From: Neoarius graeffei
Lineage: Eukaryota; Chordata; Actinopteri; Siluriformes; Ariidae
Assembly: GCF_027579695.1 (NCBI RefSeq)
Contig: NC_083574.1
Coordinates: 61,728,559-61,792,558 of the forward strand
DNA length: 64,000 bases
Direction of reading: 5' to 3'
Each line of letters begins with the position of its first letter. The first letter of the stretch is position 1. The position numbers were made by a program, and so were the translations under genes. Shown here piece by piece: positions 1-10,609 of the stretch. The notes beneath the pieces are model-generated. The model was given only the letters and a program-made list of their open reading frames with translations. It had not been told where the DNA came from and did not search any database.

Positions 1-635
1 GGCGACTAGTCCTGATGGAGGGAAAGATGAATGCAGCTAAGTACACCGAGATCCTTGAAGAAAACCTGCTCCAGAGCATTCTGGACCTCAGACTGGGGCG
101 AAGGTTTACCTTCCAGCATGATAACGACCCGAAGCACACAGCCAAGAGAACAAAGGAGTGGTTTCGGAGAAAGTCTGTGAATGTCCTTGAGTGGCCCAGC
201 CAGAGCCCAGACCTGAATCCAATTGAACATCTGTGGAAGGAGCTGAAAATGGCTGTGTACCGATGCTCCCCATCCAACCTGACGGAGCTTGCAAGGATAC
301 GCCAAGAGGAACGGGCAAAAATGTCCAGAAACAAGTGTGCCAAGCTCGTAGCTTCTTTCCCAAGACGCTTTGAAGCTGTAATTGCTGCCGAAGGTGCATC
401 AACCAAGTATTAGGCTAAGGGTGTGTACAGATATGTAACCCCTGAATAACTTATTTTTGTCAGTTAAATAAAATGGCATATTTTCTAAAAACCTGCGTTC
501 ACTTTGTCATTGTGGGCTATTTTGTGTAGAATTTTGTGACAATAAAATGAACTCAGTCTATTGTAGAATAAGTGTGTAATGTAATAAAACGTGGAGAAGG
601 TGAAAGGGGTGTGCAGACTTTCCGGCTCGACTGTA
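1..635 (+). mobile_element. Tc1-like DNA transposon, 3' half (truncated by window edge)
   Basis: The transposase C-terminal half reads open at 15-413, followed by about 220 bp of 3' terminal sequence ending near 635. The catalytic-core motifs HDNDPKHTA and SPDLNPIE are present, with 34 residues between the second Asp and the Glu, the DD34E spacing of Tc1 transposases. The reading frame ends at TAA 411-413. The element lies just upstream of the mef2a terminal exon, so it is intronic. The 5' half is outside the window, so completeness cannot be judged. Confidence 0.85.
15..413 (+). pseudogene. Tc1-like transposase, C-terminal fragment
   Basis: This 132-codon frame encodes the C-terminal part of a Tc1/mariner-superfamily transposase, the enzyme that cuts and rejoins element ends at TA dinucleotides. 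HDNDPKHTA supplies the second catalytic Asp and PDLNPIEHLW the Glu. The C-terminus (AVIAAEGASTKY) is the normal end of the family. The N-terminal DNA-binding domain and first Asp lie before base 1. I treat it as a relic because it sits within a host intron and its left part is unseen. Confidence 0.75.
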
Positions 636-785
636 CATGTTGGCAGCAAAATTTTCAACATGGAATTTATGTCACGCTTCGTCTCAAAGTGTAAGTCCCT
701 TCATACAGGTGTGCACATATATGTGTGTGTGTTTGCACCTTCTTGTCATCCAGATAGTTAATATTTTCATCGTGTCCTTTCTCAG

Positions 786-1122
786 GGGTGGTGGTCATTT
801 ACCTCAAGGCTCCAACCAGTCCATTAACACCAGCCCCAACCTCACCATCAAGTCAGAGCCCATCTCACCTCCACGTGAGCGCGTCACTCCGTCCGGATTC
901 CCACAGCAGCAGCCTCCCTCCTCCAGCCGTCCCGACATGGGCCGCTCACCGGTGGACAGCCTGAGCTCCTCATGCTCCTCGTATGACGGCAGCGACCGCG
1001 AGGACCCGCGCGCCGATTTCCACTCGCCGCCGATCGGCCTGAGCCGAACCCTCGCACCTGGAGCCGATGAGCGCCACAGCCCCTCTGTCAAACGCATGCG
1101 CATGGACTCCTGGGTAACATAA
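786..1122 (+). CDS. mef2a: MEF2A-type transcription factor, last coding exon
   Basis: MEF2A is a MADS-box transcription factor acting in the nucleus in muscle and neuronal gene programmes. This is only its C-terminal transactivation region. A pyrimidine tract and CTCAG precede base 786, where the frame enters in phase 2. The exon ends at TAA 1120-1122. The residues include the motif IKSEPISPP (about 847-873), the family's phosphorylation-dependent sumoylation motif, then [22 protein letters not shown] and the terminal [12 protein letters not shown]. The TPSGF segment and MRMD-WVT ending fit MEF2A rather than MEF2C (ends in GWAT) or MEF2D. The MADS and MEF2 domains lie upstream of this window. 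A short Gln run (QQQ) replaces the longer polyGln of mammals. Which teleost duplicate (aa or ab) this is cannot be told here. Confidence 0.92.
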
Positions 1123-1139
1123 AATGACCAGGGAGGGCA

Positions 1140-1181
1140 AAACAGGCCACATAGGGGGGAGAGAGAGAGAGAGAGAGAGAG
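1140..1181 (+). repeat. (GA)n-rich simple repeat in mef2a 3' UTR
   Basis: Direct run of GA dinucleotides beginning about 20 bp after the stop codon. Confidence 0.8.
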
Positions 1182-1200
1182 GCCAGAAGCAGGGAGGGCC

Positions 1201-1216
1201 ATTATTATTATTGTTG

Positions 1217-1256
<40 letters not shown>
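1201..1256 (+). repeat. (ATT)n microsatellite
   Basis: About 18 ATT/GTT triplets about 80 bp after the mef2a stop codon; likely polymorphic in length. Confidence 0.9.
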
Positions 1257-1257
<1 letters not shown>

Positions 1258-3065
1258 CATTTTTATTTTTAATTATTTAACGTCATATTTTTGTTCAGGA
1301 AGGCTGTGGGTGTGGCAAAGAAAATTCACGCTATCCCAGCATATTGAAATTCAAGTTGGGTAATAGCCGTTATTATTCAACGATGTTAATTTGACTTGTT
1401 TTGGAAGGAGGCGGGCACACGGAAGGAAATTTCAGCTGTCCTGACATATCAGAATTAATGGTGCAACTGAGTGGTGAGAGAGAAATCAGCTCTTCAGACT
1501 GGCATGGTTACTGTACTTCGAACAGTCGTTATCAGGTACTTTAAGCAGTTCAGGTTTAGCGAAAGTCCAACATTTAAAGAAAAACGAAAGGTGTGTGGAG
1601 ATGTTTCAGGATAATGTAGTCTGGTCTGGCACTTGTAGTAGCTGTTTTTTGCTGTTGAATTTGCAGGGTTGCGCACAACCAGAGCAAGTTTAGGCTGTTT
1701 GCAGGCTCTCACCAGCTGGCCTCCTTATTAATCTGACTTTATACACACTTACAAACATGTTAACGTATTCAGGATTGACCATGTTTCAAAAGCTTTTGGT
1801 TTACAAAGGGAGGTTCATGACTAAAATGAGATCACACTTATACTGTTTAACATAGGAAGACGATCCACTTATGTTCGTGCTTTTTTTGTTGTTGTTGTTG
1901 AAACACAACTTTTTTTTTTTTTTTTTTTTTAAGAATGAAAAATAAGTTAAACAGTAGCCCAGTTGAACTGGAGACAAGAGTCCTAAATTAAAATACACCT
2001 CAAACAATGGTTAAAAAAAAAAAAAGCCAAAGTATGTTTGTTAGCTCAAGTTTTGGTTTGAAAATTCTCATTTCTCTTTCACTATTCATTTCCTCTTAGT
2101 TCTGTTGTAATGTATTTTGTTACAAACTATGAAAAAACAAACAAACCAGATCTTGAAACCGATATCTAAAGCCATGAACACTCAGTGTTCTGTTTGTAAA
2201 TTAAAGATTTGAGCCAAACCTTTTGCTTTTGTTATGTATATAGCAACTTTAATATATATCACCGTCAGTGTAAGTACGTATGTATTGTACTTTCACTGGA
2301 TTGAAGAAAAAAAAAAAAGTATATTTTTGTGGATTACTGCCAGGTTTACAAGGCGAGATCCTTAATAAGTAGAGTATTCACTGGTTAATATTTACTATTT
2401 TGTTAACTATACTGTACTTTCTTTGAATCTGACTTATTATTGCTATTAATAATCAAAGTGTTTTTATTTGAAAGAAGGATGTTTTATGGGTCGCTTTCCC
2501 ATTAATAATGGTAAATGTCTGTCCTTAAGAAATTGTAACAGTGCTGTAAGTTTGAAACGCCACTGTCTCTCTTTTTTTTTTTTTTCCTCTATTTTTGTTT
2601 TTGTAAAAGGATTACTGTAACATTAAGGAAAGCTTTTTTTTTTCCCCCCTTTACTGTACACATTGTGGGAGGGGTTGGCCAAGGCTGCTGAACACACTGC
2701 CTACTTTCACAACCAAGGATTCATTTCAAGCCTCAAGACCTTTCGAATGCCGATTAGTGACACACATCTTCTTCTCTCAATAGATTTTTTTTTTTTTAAC
2801 TGACTTGCATCACAATTTAAACCGATCCCACCTTTAGTTGGTCAAATTTGATTGATACTCTTAACTCCTGTCGATGGAACCCTTCATCGAAGTCACTTAA
2901 TGCCCCCGTTATTATCGACGTATTGTAAATACTATAACCTAAAACATACATACTATGTACAGAACACACTTCCCATTTTCGTTTGGTGAATTGGCTCGCT
3001 AGACTATTGATCCTCTCCAGACTGAGGGAGGCCACTCTGGAAGCGCCAGACGCTCTGTTGTTGTT

Positions 3066-3101
3066 GTGTGTGCGCGTGTGTGTGTGTGTGTGTGTGCGCG
3101 A
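3066..3101 (+). repeat. (TG)n microsatellite
   Basis: TG run with a few CG interruptions, inside the probable mef2a 3' UTR. Confidence 0.85.
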
Positions 3102-3934
3102 CTCTCCGTTTTCGCATCTATCTCTCCACACTGAGGCTCTTTCGTCCATGCTTCTTTCGCCTGCCTCGCACCTCACTGCCCCCTTCAGGTGGAAGAAGCA
3201 TCAGGGGATTCAGCAGCAAAAAGACAGTTCAAATGCTAGACAATGCAAAACCAATCTCTCTGCTGGATTGCACATGTTTGTACAGTCAGGTTTGGCAAAA
3301 AAAAAAAAGGCTTGCTCTCTTTAAATTTGCTATCTATTTCCTCCACTTTGTGTGCTCTCGTCCCCTTTTTAGATACCTCTCTGCCCTAACAGGCACCATA
3401 GCAGCTGGCAATAAGCTGATGTTAATCTATGCAGTCTCTGTACACACAGCCCAGCACACAGGCTCATTCACACAGCATTCACAAGGTTAGGATTTAGAAT
3501 TATAATTGGTTATTATCATCTGCCCATTCAAGACATTTCCTTGCTGATGAACAGCATCGTCTGTATGTGCACAGTTGAGAAAATGACTGTTAACCTTCAA
3601 CCCTTAAGTGCTTGTATATTAAGAAGGCACACTATTTTATTGGCTACTTTATAAGTACCACAGAAAGCCATTTCATGCTGAGTAACCTTAATGCAGACCC
3701 TGGTGTCAATAGCTTTCCCTGCGTTAGCGTGGGCACAAGTTTGGCTGAAAAGCAAAGTTTCGAAAAAGTTCATTAGGAGTCTGTTTTGATGATGTCTATC
3801 ACTAATGTGTTACCGCAATTAATGCCTTTCAGGGTAGATAAGCAATAATGCAATAACGCCATTGCAGTGCTGTAAACCGCACTGTGGAGTAATGATATGC
3901 AGGGCACTTACACTGACACGCACATACACATAAA

Positions 3935-3958
3935 AACACACACACACACACACGCGCA
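3935..3958 (+). repeat. (CA)n microsatellite
   Basis: Short ACACAC run in the probable mef2a 3' UTR. Confidence 0.8.
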
Positions 3959-4536
3959 CAAAAGCTAGATTAGGAATCAGGGAGTTTTTCCTCATGTGCA
4001 CAGTTAGAGCTTTAATCCAAAGAGTTCTAAATTGTGCATGATAGTTCTCATCAACATTAATTTCATTCCCAATGTTAAAAAAAAAAAAAAACAAAGCTGG
4101 ACAAAGTGCCAATGTGTCTATCAATCCCCCAGCAGACACATACAAGAAATACATAGGAAATCTAAAGAGAGGAAGTTGCTCATCTTGGTCTGAGTGCTGC
4201 TTACGACATCACAAAATGAACTGAATGTGAAAAGAAGGGTTTCAGGAGGAAAACAATTTGTAGAGAACTTCACTTTGCTGTGCAAGAGTACACTGCTTTG
4301 CTTTATGGCTTTTTCTAAAAACAGAACTATGTATTTGGTAATTGTTTGTAGTTACTAGTTCAATTCAAGAAGCTGTTTGCGGTTTGGACGCTCAAACCGT
4401 TTGGCGGCACAAGCTGGACTTTGTTGCCATGAATGAAATGAAATGTTTTAGATGAAAAAAAAAAAGAATCAAGAGAAAAATTTAAGCTAATCTGCATTCT
4501 ATTTCCCTTGAATGTGTTGTTTTATCTTCATTATAC

Positions 4537-4542
4537 AATAAA
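4537..4542 (+). terminator. mef2a: Candidate mef2a polyadenylation signal
   Basis: Canonical AATAAA, followed 15-20 bp on by a T-rich segment. It is the last good signal before the first SINE copies begin. Confidence 0.45.
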
Positions 4543-5125
4543 TATTCTAGTGAACTTTTTATTGAATGACTAAGATATTATGCTAGGGATTGTTGTACAA
4601 ATTTGTATTCTGCATTCACTTAAGTAAAGATATTGGCTTTAACTGTGTAAACATAGATTCTCTTGCTTATTCTGTACAAATTGAAGTGACTTCGAAGATT
4701 TTGTCCACCTGTGAAGTGCAGAACCTTAGAAGCTGTCCGCTTTATTAAAAACCTAAATGTAACCTCAAATTTTAACTCTATGTGCCTTCCTGTTATGACA
4801 CTGAGGAAGTTTTAGACCTCGACCAAGGAGCTAAAGTGTTTACTCATATCCAGGAACCCATTCAGCATTGTCTGACCACCTCATGAAACACTTCACCACT
4901 GCAGATTAGCCAAGATGTGTGAAAACAAGTCAAAACGACATCTGAAATTTCTCAGCCGTAGCATAGGCCACTGGTTTTCCAGGATTATCAGGTAAAATTG
5001 TCATAAACCAAAAGCCACAGGCAGGAAGTTGTATACATATTCAGTTACTTGACTTAAATGATTGACGACGTACGCAATCCGACAGCAAGGTAAATTAAAC
5101 AGTTAACGTCTCAGTTGAAACGTGT

Positions 5126-5450
5126 AGTCGCGGGCAAGCTGGAGCCTATCCCAGCTGACTATGGGCGAGAGGCAGGGTACACCCTGGACAAGTCGGCAGA
5201 TCATCACAGGGCTGACACATACAGACACGCAACCATTCACACTCACATTCACACCTACGGTCAATTTAGAGTCACCAGTTAACCTAACCTGCATGTCTTT
5301 GGACTGTCGGGGAAACCGGAGCACCTGGAAGAAACCCATGCAGACACGGCGAGAACATGCAAACTCCACACAGAAAGGCCACTGGACTCGAACCCAGAAC
5401 CTTCTTGCTGTGAGGCGACAGTACTAACCACTACACCACCGCGCCGCCCC
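5126..5450 (-). mobile_element. tRNA-derived SINE (main family)
   Basis: The reverse complement of the family head (GGGGCGGC..., A box TGGTGTAGTGG) ends at 5450. The body and the tail side near GTCGCGGGCAAGC are at the low-coordinate end. The copy is moderately diverged, with no clear target duplication. Confidence 0.85.
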
Positions 5451-5782
5451 CTTCATTAACTCACACAACATTATACATAACAATTTGGATGCATTCCTAC
5501 AGATCTTGCGTAAGATTAGCTTGTTAACCAAAGGCAAGCAATACTTTCAGAACAACAACCAACATGGGCACATAATATCTCCAACTAGATGATAACCAGT
5601 CTACAACGGTTCCTTCCTTCCTTCCTTGCTTGCAACACTTCAAGATGGCTGGCCTTTTTTATACGATCTTATATGCTACTAATGTTATATTAATAAAACA
5701 ACATTGAAGGTAAATGGAAGCCCATGTCAGATCCATGTTTTCTGACATCACAGAGCCTTTTTATAACACATGATTTGTGACA

Positions 5783-6144
5783 GGGGCGACACGGTGGTGT
5801 AGTGGTTAGCGCTGTCACCTCACAGCAAGAAGGTCCGGGTTCGAGCCCCGGGGCCGGCGAGGGCCTTTCTGTGTGGAGTTTGCATGTTCTCCCCGTGTCC
5901 GCATGGGTTTCCTCCGGGTGCTCCGGTTTCCCCAACAGTCCAAAGACATGCAGGTTAGGTTAACTGGTGACTCTAAATTGACCGCGAGTGTGAATGGTTG
6001 TCTGTGTCTATGTGTCAGCCCTGTGATGACCTGGCGACTTGTCCAGGGTGTACCCCGCCTTTCGCCCGTAGTCAGCTGGGATAGGCTCCAGCTTGCCTGC
6101 GACCCTGTAGAACAGGATAAAGCGGCTAGAGATGATGAGATGAG
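5783..6144 (+). mobile_element. tRNA-derived SINE (main family), with target duplication
   Basis: Full-length copy with head GGGGCGACACGGTGGTGTAG, Pol III A box TGGTGTAGTGG and B box GGTTCGAGCCC, ending in a short GATGA-type tail. It is flanked by the 13-bp direct repeat ATGATTTGTGACA at 5770-5782 and 6145-6157. This is the hallmark of LINE-mediated retroposition and sets the boundaries. Confidence 0.95.
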
Positions 6145-6498
6145 ATGATTTGTGACATTGTCTAGCCATTTAATTACATGAGTTTTCTGACATCGTGATG
6201 ACTAATATTGTGCTCCATTTGATATACAATGACAAACCCTACTTAAAGATGATCATAAAATGATTTTATATCATCAAAATGTAAAATGTCAGAGCAGGTT
6301 GTTAAAAAAAATGATAAAAATGCAATATATCTACACAGACCAATTCTCAGTAAGGCAGACTACAGTATTAAATAGTATGTCGAAATGCAACAACTTTTAT
6401 ATGGAAGCCTGTACATTCTCTGCTCACAACAGTTGAAGGTGATAAGGCTGTCGCAACCGACTCTAATGTTAGGGGGAAAAAAGTTAAGATAAATAGAA

Positions 6499-6868
6499 GG
6501 GGAAGTACGGTGGTGCAGTGGTTAGCACTGTCGCCTCACAGCAAGAAGGTTTTGGAGTTGAACTTTGCAGCCGACTGGGGTCTTTCTGTGTAGAGTTTTC
6601 ATGTTCTTCCCACCCCTACATGGGTTTTCTTCGAGTGCTCCGGTTTCCTCCCACAGTCCAATGACATGCAGATTAGGCCAACTGGCTTCTATAAATTGTT
6701 CACAGGTGTGAATGTGAGTGTCAATGGTTGCTTGCCTTTGTGTTAACCCTGTGACAGATTGACAACCTGCCCAGGGTGTACCCCACTTCTCGCCCAATGT
6801 CAGCTGGGATTGGCTCCAGGTTCCCCCACAACTTTGACAGATAAGCGGTCTCGATAATAAATGGATCT
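6499..6868 (+). mobile_element. Diverged copy of the main SINE family
   Basis: Same layout as the family consensus but with many substitutions (GGTGCAGTGGTTAGCACTG). It ends in AATAATAAATGGAT. No clean target duplication; an older insertion. Confidence 0.8.
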
Positions 6869-6982
6869 CATTTCATACTATCTCAAGTTCTATTTCATCC
6901 CCCAGTGCACATTATCTAGGTGTTAAAACACTGTCCACTGGCAGTTTACGGTGTCTAGAGACCCAAGGTCACGTAACCATTT

Positions 6983-7222
6983 CATCCATCCATCCATTAT
7001 CTGTAACCGCTTATCCTGTGCAGGATCGCAGGCAAGCTGGAGCCTATCCCAGCTGACTATGGGTGAGAGCCGGGGTACCCCCTGGATAAGTTGCCAGATC
7101 ATCGCAGGGCTGACACAGAGACAAACAACCATTCACACTCACATTCACACCTACGGTCAATTTAGAGCCACCAATTAGCCTAATCTGCATGTCTTTGGAC
7201 TGTGGGGGAAACCGGAGCACCA
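6983..7222 (-). mobile_element. SINE tail and body fragment
   Basis: Begins with a CATCCATCCATTATCTG tail and runs to GGAAACCGGAGCACC, where homology stops abruptly. The tRNA-like head is missing. Confidence 0.8.
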
Positions 7223-7309
7223 CTGATGACATTTTAACAGTCCATCATTGGTGTGTCCAGGGCATTTAAACTTGACAGAGCCCGCCCCTCTCCAAGCTTG
7301 ATCAATGGA

Positions 7310-7490
7310 CAATTTAGAGTAGCCAGTTAGCCTAACCGCATGTCTTTGGACTGTGGGGGAACCCGGAGCACCCGGAGGAAACCCATGCAGACATGGGGAG
7401 AACATGCAAACTCCACACAGAAAGGCTCAAACCCAGAACCTTCTTGCTATGAGGTGACAGTGCTAACCACTACACCACTGTGCCACCCAG
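7310..7490 (-). mobile_element. SINE head-side fragment
   Basis: Starts within the body (CAATTTAGAGTAGCCAG) and reaches the complement of the tRNA-like head at 7490. It may be the other half of the fragment at 6983-7222, with about 90 bp between and some duplicated body, or a separate copy. Confidence 0.75.
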
Positions 7491-7636
7491 CCCAACTGAT
7501 TATACATCACAATAACCCATTCATCCATTATCTATATTGCTTATCCATTGTTGGTAGCTGGTGAGCTGGAGTCAATCCCAGCTGACATTGGGTGAGAGGT
7601 GAGGTACACACTGGACATGTCCCCAATCTATTGTGG

Positions 7637-8110
7637 GGCTAATACCCCTTTCCCACCAAGGCAGTTCCATGGCTGGTTCAGAGCAGTGCCAAATCTCGAA
7701 CCAATTCTTCATGTTTTGACAGCCAAACTGGTTCCAGAGTGGCACCAACACTTTGCTGGGCTAGAACCAACAACTGCTTATGTCAGGGGCTCAGGGCAGG
7801 ATTAAAACTTTGACAACCATTAAAAAAAAAACAGAGCTAGTGTAGCGTCTAGTCTGAGTAATCTAAAGAAGAAGTAGAAGAAGAAAAAGAGACAATGACA
7901 AAGTCCACCATTGTCATTGTTGTGCTTGGTGTTAGCGGAGTGGGCTAGTGGTGCTAGCATCAAGGAAAGTGGAGATGTATACAGTGATGTAATGATGTGA
8001 TTCTATGGTGGATCTCTAGCCCATGGAAAAGCAAACCAGTTCTGAGAAGCAAGTTGAACCAGCACTAGCCCAGAAGTAACATCTGGTTGGCGTTGGTGAA
8101 AACAGTGTAA
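7637..8110. mobile_element. Possible degraded MITE
   Basis: The left end reads AATACCCCTTTCCCACCAA. The right end (TTGGTGAAAACAGTG) is a weak reverse complement of it. Internal sequence carries GGTTC-type repeats. No coding capacity. Boundaries are approximate. Confidence 0.35.
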
Positions 8111-8141
8111 CAAACAGTCATTCACACTCACATTCACCAAC

Positions 8142-8312
8142 ATCCATCCATCCATTATCTGTAGACACTTATCCTGTTCTACAGGGTCGCAGGCGAGCTG
8201 GAGCCTATCCCAGCTGACTATGGGCGAGAGGCGGGGTACACTCTGGACAAGTCACCAGGTCATCACAGGGCTGACACATAGAGACACACAGTCATTCACA
8301 CTCACATTCATC
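8142..8312 (-). mobile_element. SINE, tail-side part, interrupted by a LINE
   Basis: Tail and body of the main SINE family. Homology stops at the start of the L2-like LINE fragment and resumes at about 9462, so one SINE copy was split by the LINE. Confidence 0.75.
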
Positions 8313-9461
8313 AACATGAGTTTTTCAAATTTCGCATTGATTATAAAATACTACTATTGGCCTATAAAGCATCAAATGGTCTCGCGCCACAGTGCCTGAG
8401 CGAACTTCTGGTCTTTTATGACCTTGGATCAAAAGGTGCAGGATATCTGTTGGTACCTCAAATAGTGATGGCGACATCAAGGAGCAGAGCCTTTTCTTAC
8501 AAACCCCACAGTTATGGAACAGCCTTCCAAGTAGGGTTCAGGGCTCTGACACAGTCTCAGTGTTTAAGTCAAGGCTGAAAACATATGTTTAGTCAAGCCT
8601 TTTATTAGGTAAAGGAGTAGATCTGGAGGGTTCTCTGGCATAGAGTATATTGGTAAATGTGAATGTATTGGTGTTGCCCCCCCACACACACACACTCATG
8701 CATTCACTCAGGTTTGCTGACAGTGTAGTGGCTGGTTGTTTTATGTCCCAGGGCTCCCTCATGTCTGTGTTACCTTCTGGCTCTCCCTTTTCAGTTATGC
8801 TGCCAGTTAGTCTTGCCAGAGTCCCTGCTTGCACTCAGCGCATAATGTATACTGTTCCACATCAATCCTGAGATACCAGTGATGCTGGCCTCTCCTGCTC
8901 TTCAGACTTACCTGATCCATCCTGATGCCCTACTTCTGGCAGGAGTCTCATCACATCACTCCTGTGGAGAACGGCCCCATATGGACAGTTGAAAGATGCA
9001 TTTAGAAGATGGCTCTGGGCACTTACAGTTTTTCAATGGTGGTTTAGGACTACAGTTGACATAACTTTAGGACTGCGGTTGTCATGAACAGTTTTGCACT
9101 CCAATGTCTCCATCAATGAACAATTAATAACTTCAACAAAATAGATTTCATGCTAAAACTATGCTGAACTTCTTGGTTACACAGTTGTACTTTGTGACTA
9201 TGTAGAACACAGGAATGGAAGCAAGTTATTTATAATCATGCTATTTGTTACACCCAAATGAGGATGGGTTCCCTTTTGAGTCTGGTTCCTCTCAAGGTTT
9301 CTTCCTCATGTCGTCTGAGGGAGTTTTCCCTTGCCAACGTCGTCTCAGACTTGCTCATTAGGGACAAAATACATTTATTATGAATAAAATTCGTTCATAT
9401 GTTTAAAGCTGCTTTGCGACAATATTTGTTGTTAAAAGCATGATACAAATAAACTGATGAT
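8313..9461 (+). mobile_element. L2-like LINE, 5'-truncated 3' end
   Basis: 8330-8600 encodes the C-terminal end of an L2/CR1-type reverse-transcriptase polyprotein (FRIDYKILLLAYKASNGL, then SRSRAFSYK and TYV-type ending), broken by stops. About 850 bp of 3' UTR follows with the typical LINE ending AAGCTGCTTTGCGACAATAT ... ACAAATAAACTGATGA. It is 5'-truncated, as most LINE copies are. An RTE/Rex-type element is less likely. Confidence 0.75.
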
Positions 9462-9575
9462 TTTAGAGTTGCCAGTTGACCTAATGTGCATGTCTTTGGA
9501 CTGGGAGGAAACCAGAGCACCCAAAGGAAACCCATGCAGGCATTAGGAAGAAATGCAGACTCCACACAGAGAGGC
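9462..9575 (-). mobile_element. SINE, head-side part continuing after the LINE
   Basis: Continues the SINE body from the point where the copy at 8142-8312 stops (TTAGAGTTGCCAGTTGACC...), through CCACACAGAGAGGCCC. Confidence 0.7.
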
Positions 9576-9850
9576 CCTGGTTGATTGATAAGATATAAAT
9601 TTATCATGAAAAATCATAAAAAAAACCCATAAAATATCTAGGCACAGGTTATTCACGAAAAATTTTAAAACACAATATCTACAGTACCAGGTAAGTTTGG
9701 GCATGCTTTCTAATGCGATGTTTTTTCTTTATTTTATTAATTAAAAGACTCTTCATGTCTTAGTGATGGATGTCGTTTCTCTTTACTTAGTTGAGCGGCT
9801 CTTGACATAATAGGGATTGCTACAGTTGTGGAATAGGGCTATTTACTGTA

Positions 9851-9885
9851 TTATTATTATTATTATTATTATTATTTACTGTTTG
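9851..9885 (+). repeat. (ATT)n microsatellite
   Basis: Short run of about ten ATT units. Confidence 0.8.
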
Positions 9886-9897
9886 ATCTCAGACACA

Positions 9898-10609
9898 TTA
9901 AGAAGGCAAGAAATTGCACTAATTAACTTTTGATGAGGGCGGCATGGTGGTGTAGTGGTTAGCGCTGTCGCCTCACAGCAAGAAGGTCCGGGTTCGAGCC
10001 CTGTAGCCGGCGAGGGCCTTTCTGTGTGGAGTTTGCATGTTCTCCTCGTGTCCGCATGGGTTTCCTCCGGGTGCTCCGGTTTCCCCCACAGTCCAAAGAC
10101 ATGCAGGTTAGGTTAACTGGTGACTCTAAATTGACCGTAGGTGTGAATGTGAGTGTGAATGGTTGTCTGTGTCTATGTGTCAGCCCTGTGATGACCTGGC
10201 GACTTGTCCAGGGTGTACCCCGCCTTTCGCCCGTAGTCAGCTGGGATAGGCTCCAGCTTGCCTGCGACCCTGTAGAACAGGATAAAGCGGCTACAGATAA
10301 TGAGATGAGATGAGAACTTTTGATGAGTCACAACTGTTAATTGAAAAGCGTTCCAGGTGACAACCTCATGAAGCTGGTTAAGATAATGCCGATAAAGCGT
10401 CATCAAGGGAAACGCTGGCTACTTTGAAGAATCTAAAATATGAAACGTATTTTGTTTACCACATAATTCCATCTATGTTCCAGATGTTATGTCATAGTTT
10501 TGATGCCTTCAGGATTGTTCTATAATGTAGAAAATAGTCAAAATACAGAGAGAAAAAAAAAAACTATGAATGAGCAGGGGTGTCTAAACTTTTGACTTGT
10601 ACTGGATAT
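9898..10609 (+). mobile_element. Tc1-like transposon relic (3' end), split by a SINE
   Basis: 9898-9936 and 10315-10609 read as one continuous Tc1-type 3' region: remnants of the transposase C-terminus (ACCTCATGAAGCTGGTT, CTGGCTACTTTGAAGAATC) and a 3' end (GTGTCTAAACTTTTGACTTG). The SINE at 9937-10314 interrupts it. No intact coding sequence remains. Confidence 0.65.
9937..10314 (+). mobile_element. Main-family SINE inside a Tc1 relic
   Basis: Full-length copy with A box and B box (GGTTCGAGCCC), ending in AATGAGATGAGATGAG. The 12-bp direct repeat AACTTTTGATGA is at 9925-9936 and 10315-10326. Confidence 0.95.

Larger units (their letters stand above)
1123..4560 (+). other. mef2a: Probable mef2a 3' UTR
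   Basis: AT-rich, repeat-poor sequence follows the stop codon with no other gene. It has many ATTTA-like stretches and poly-T tracts. A poly(A) signal AATAAA lies at 4537-4542. No SINE or transposon occurs until 5126, which fits selection against insertions in a transcribed UTR. The end point is inferred from that signal; earlier alternative sites are possible. Confidence 0.55.
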
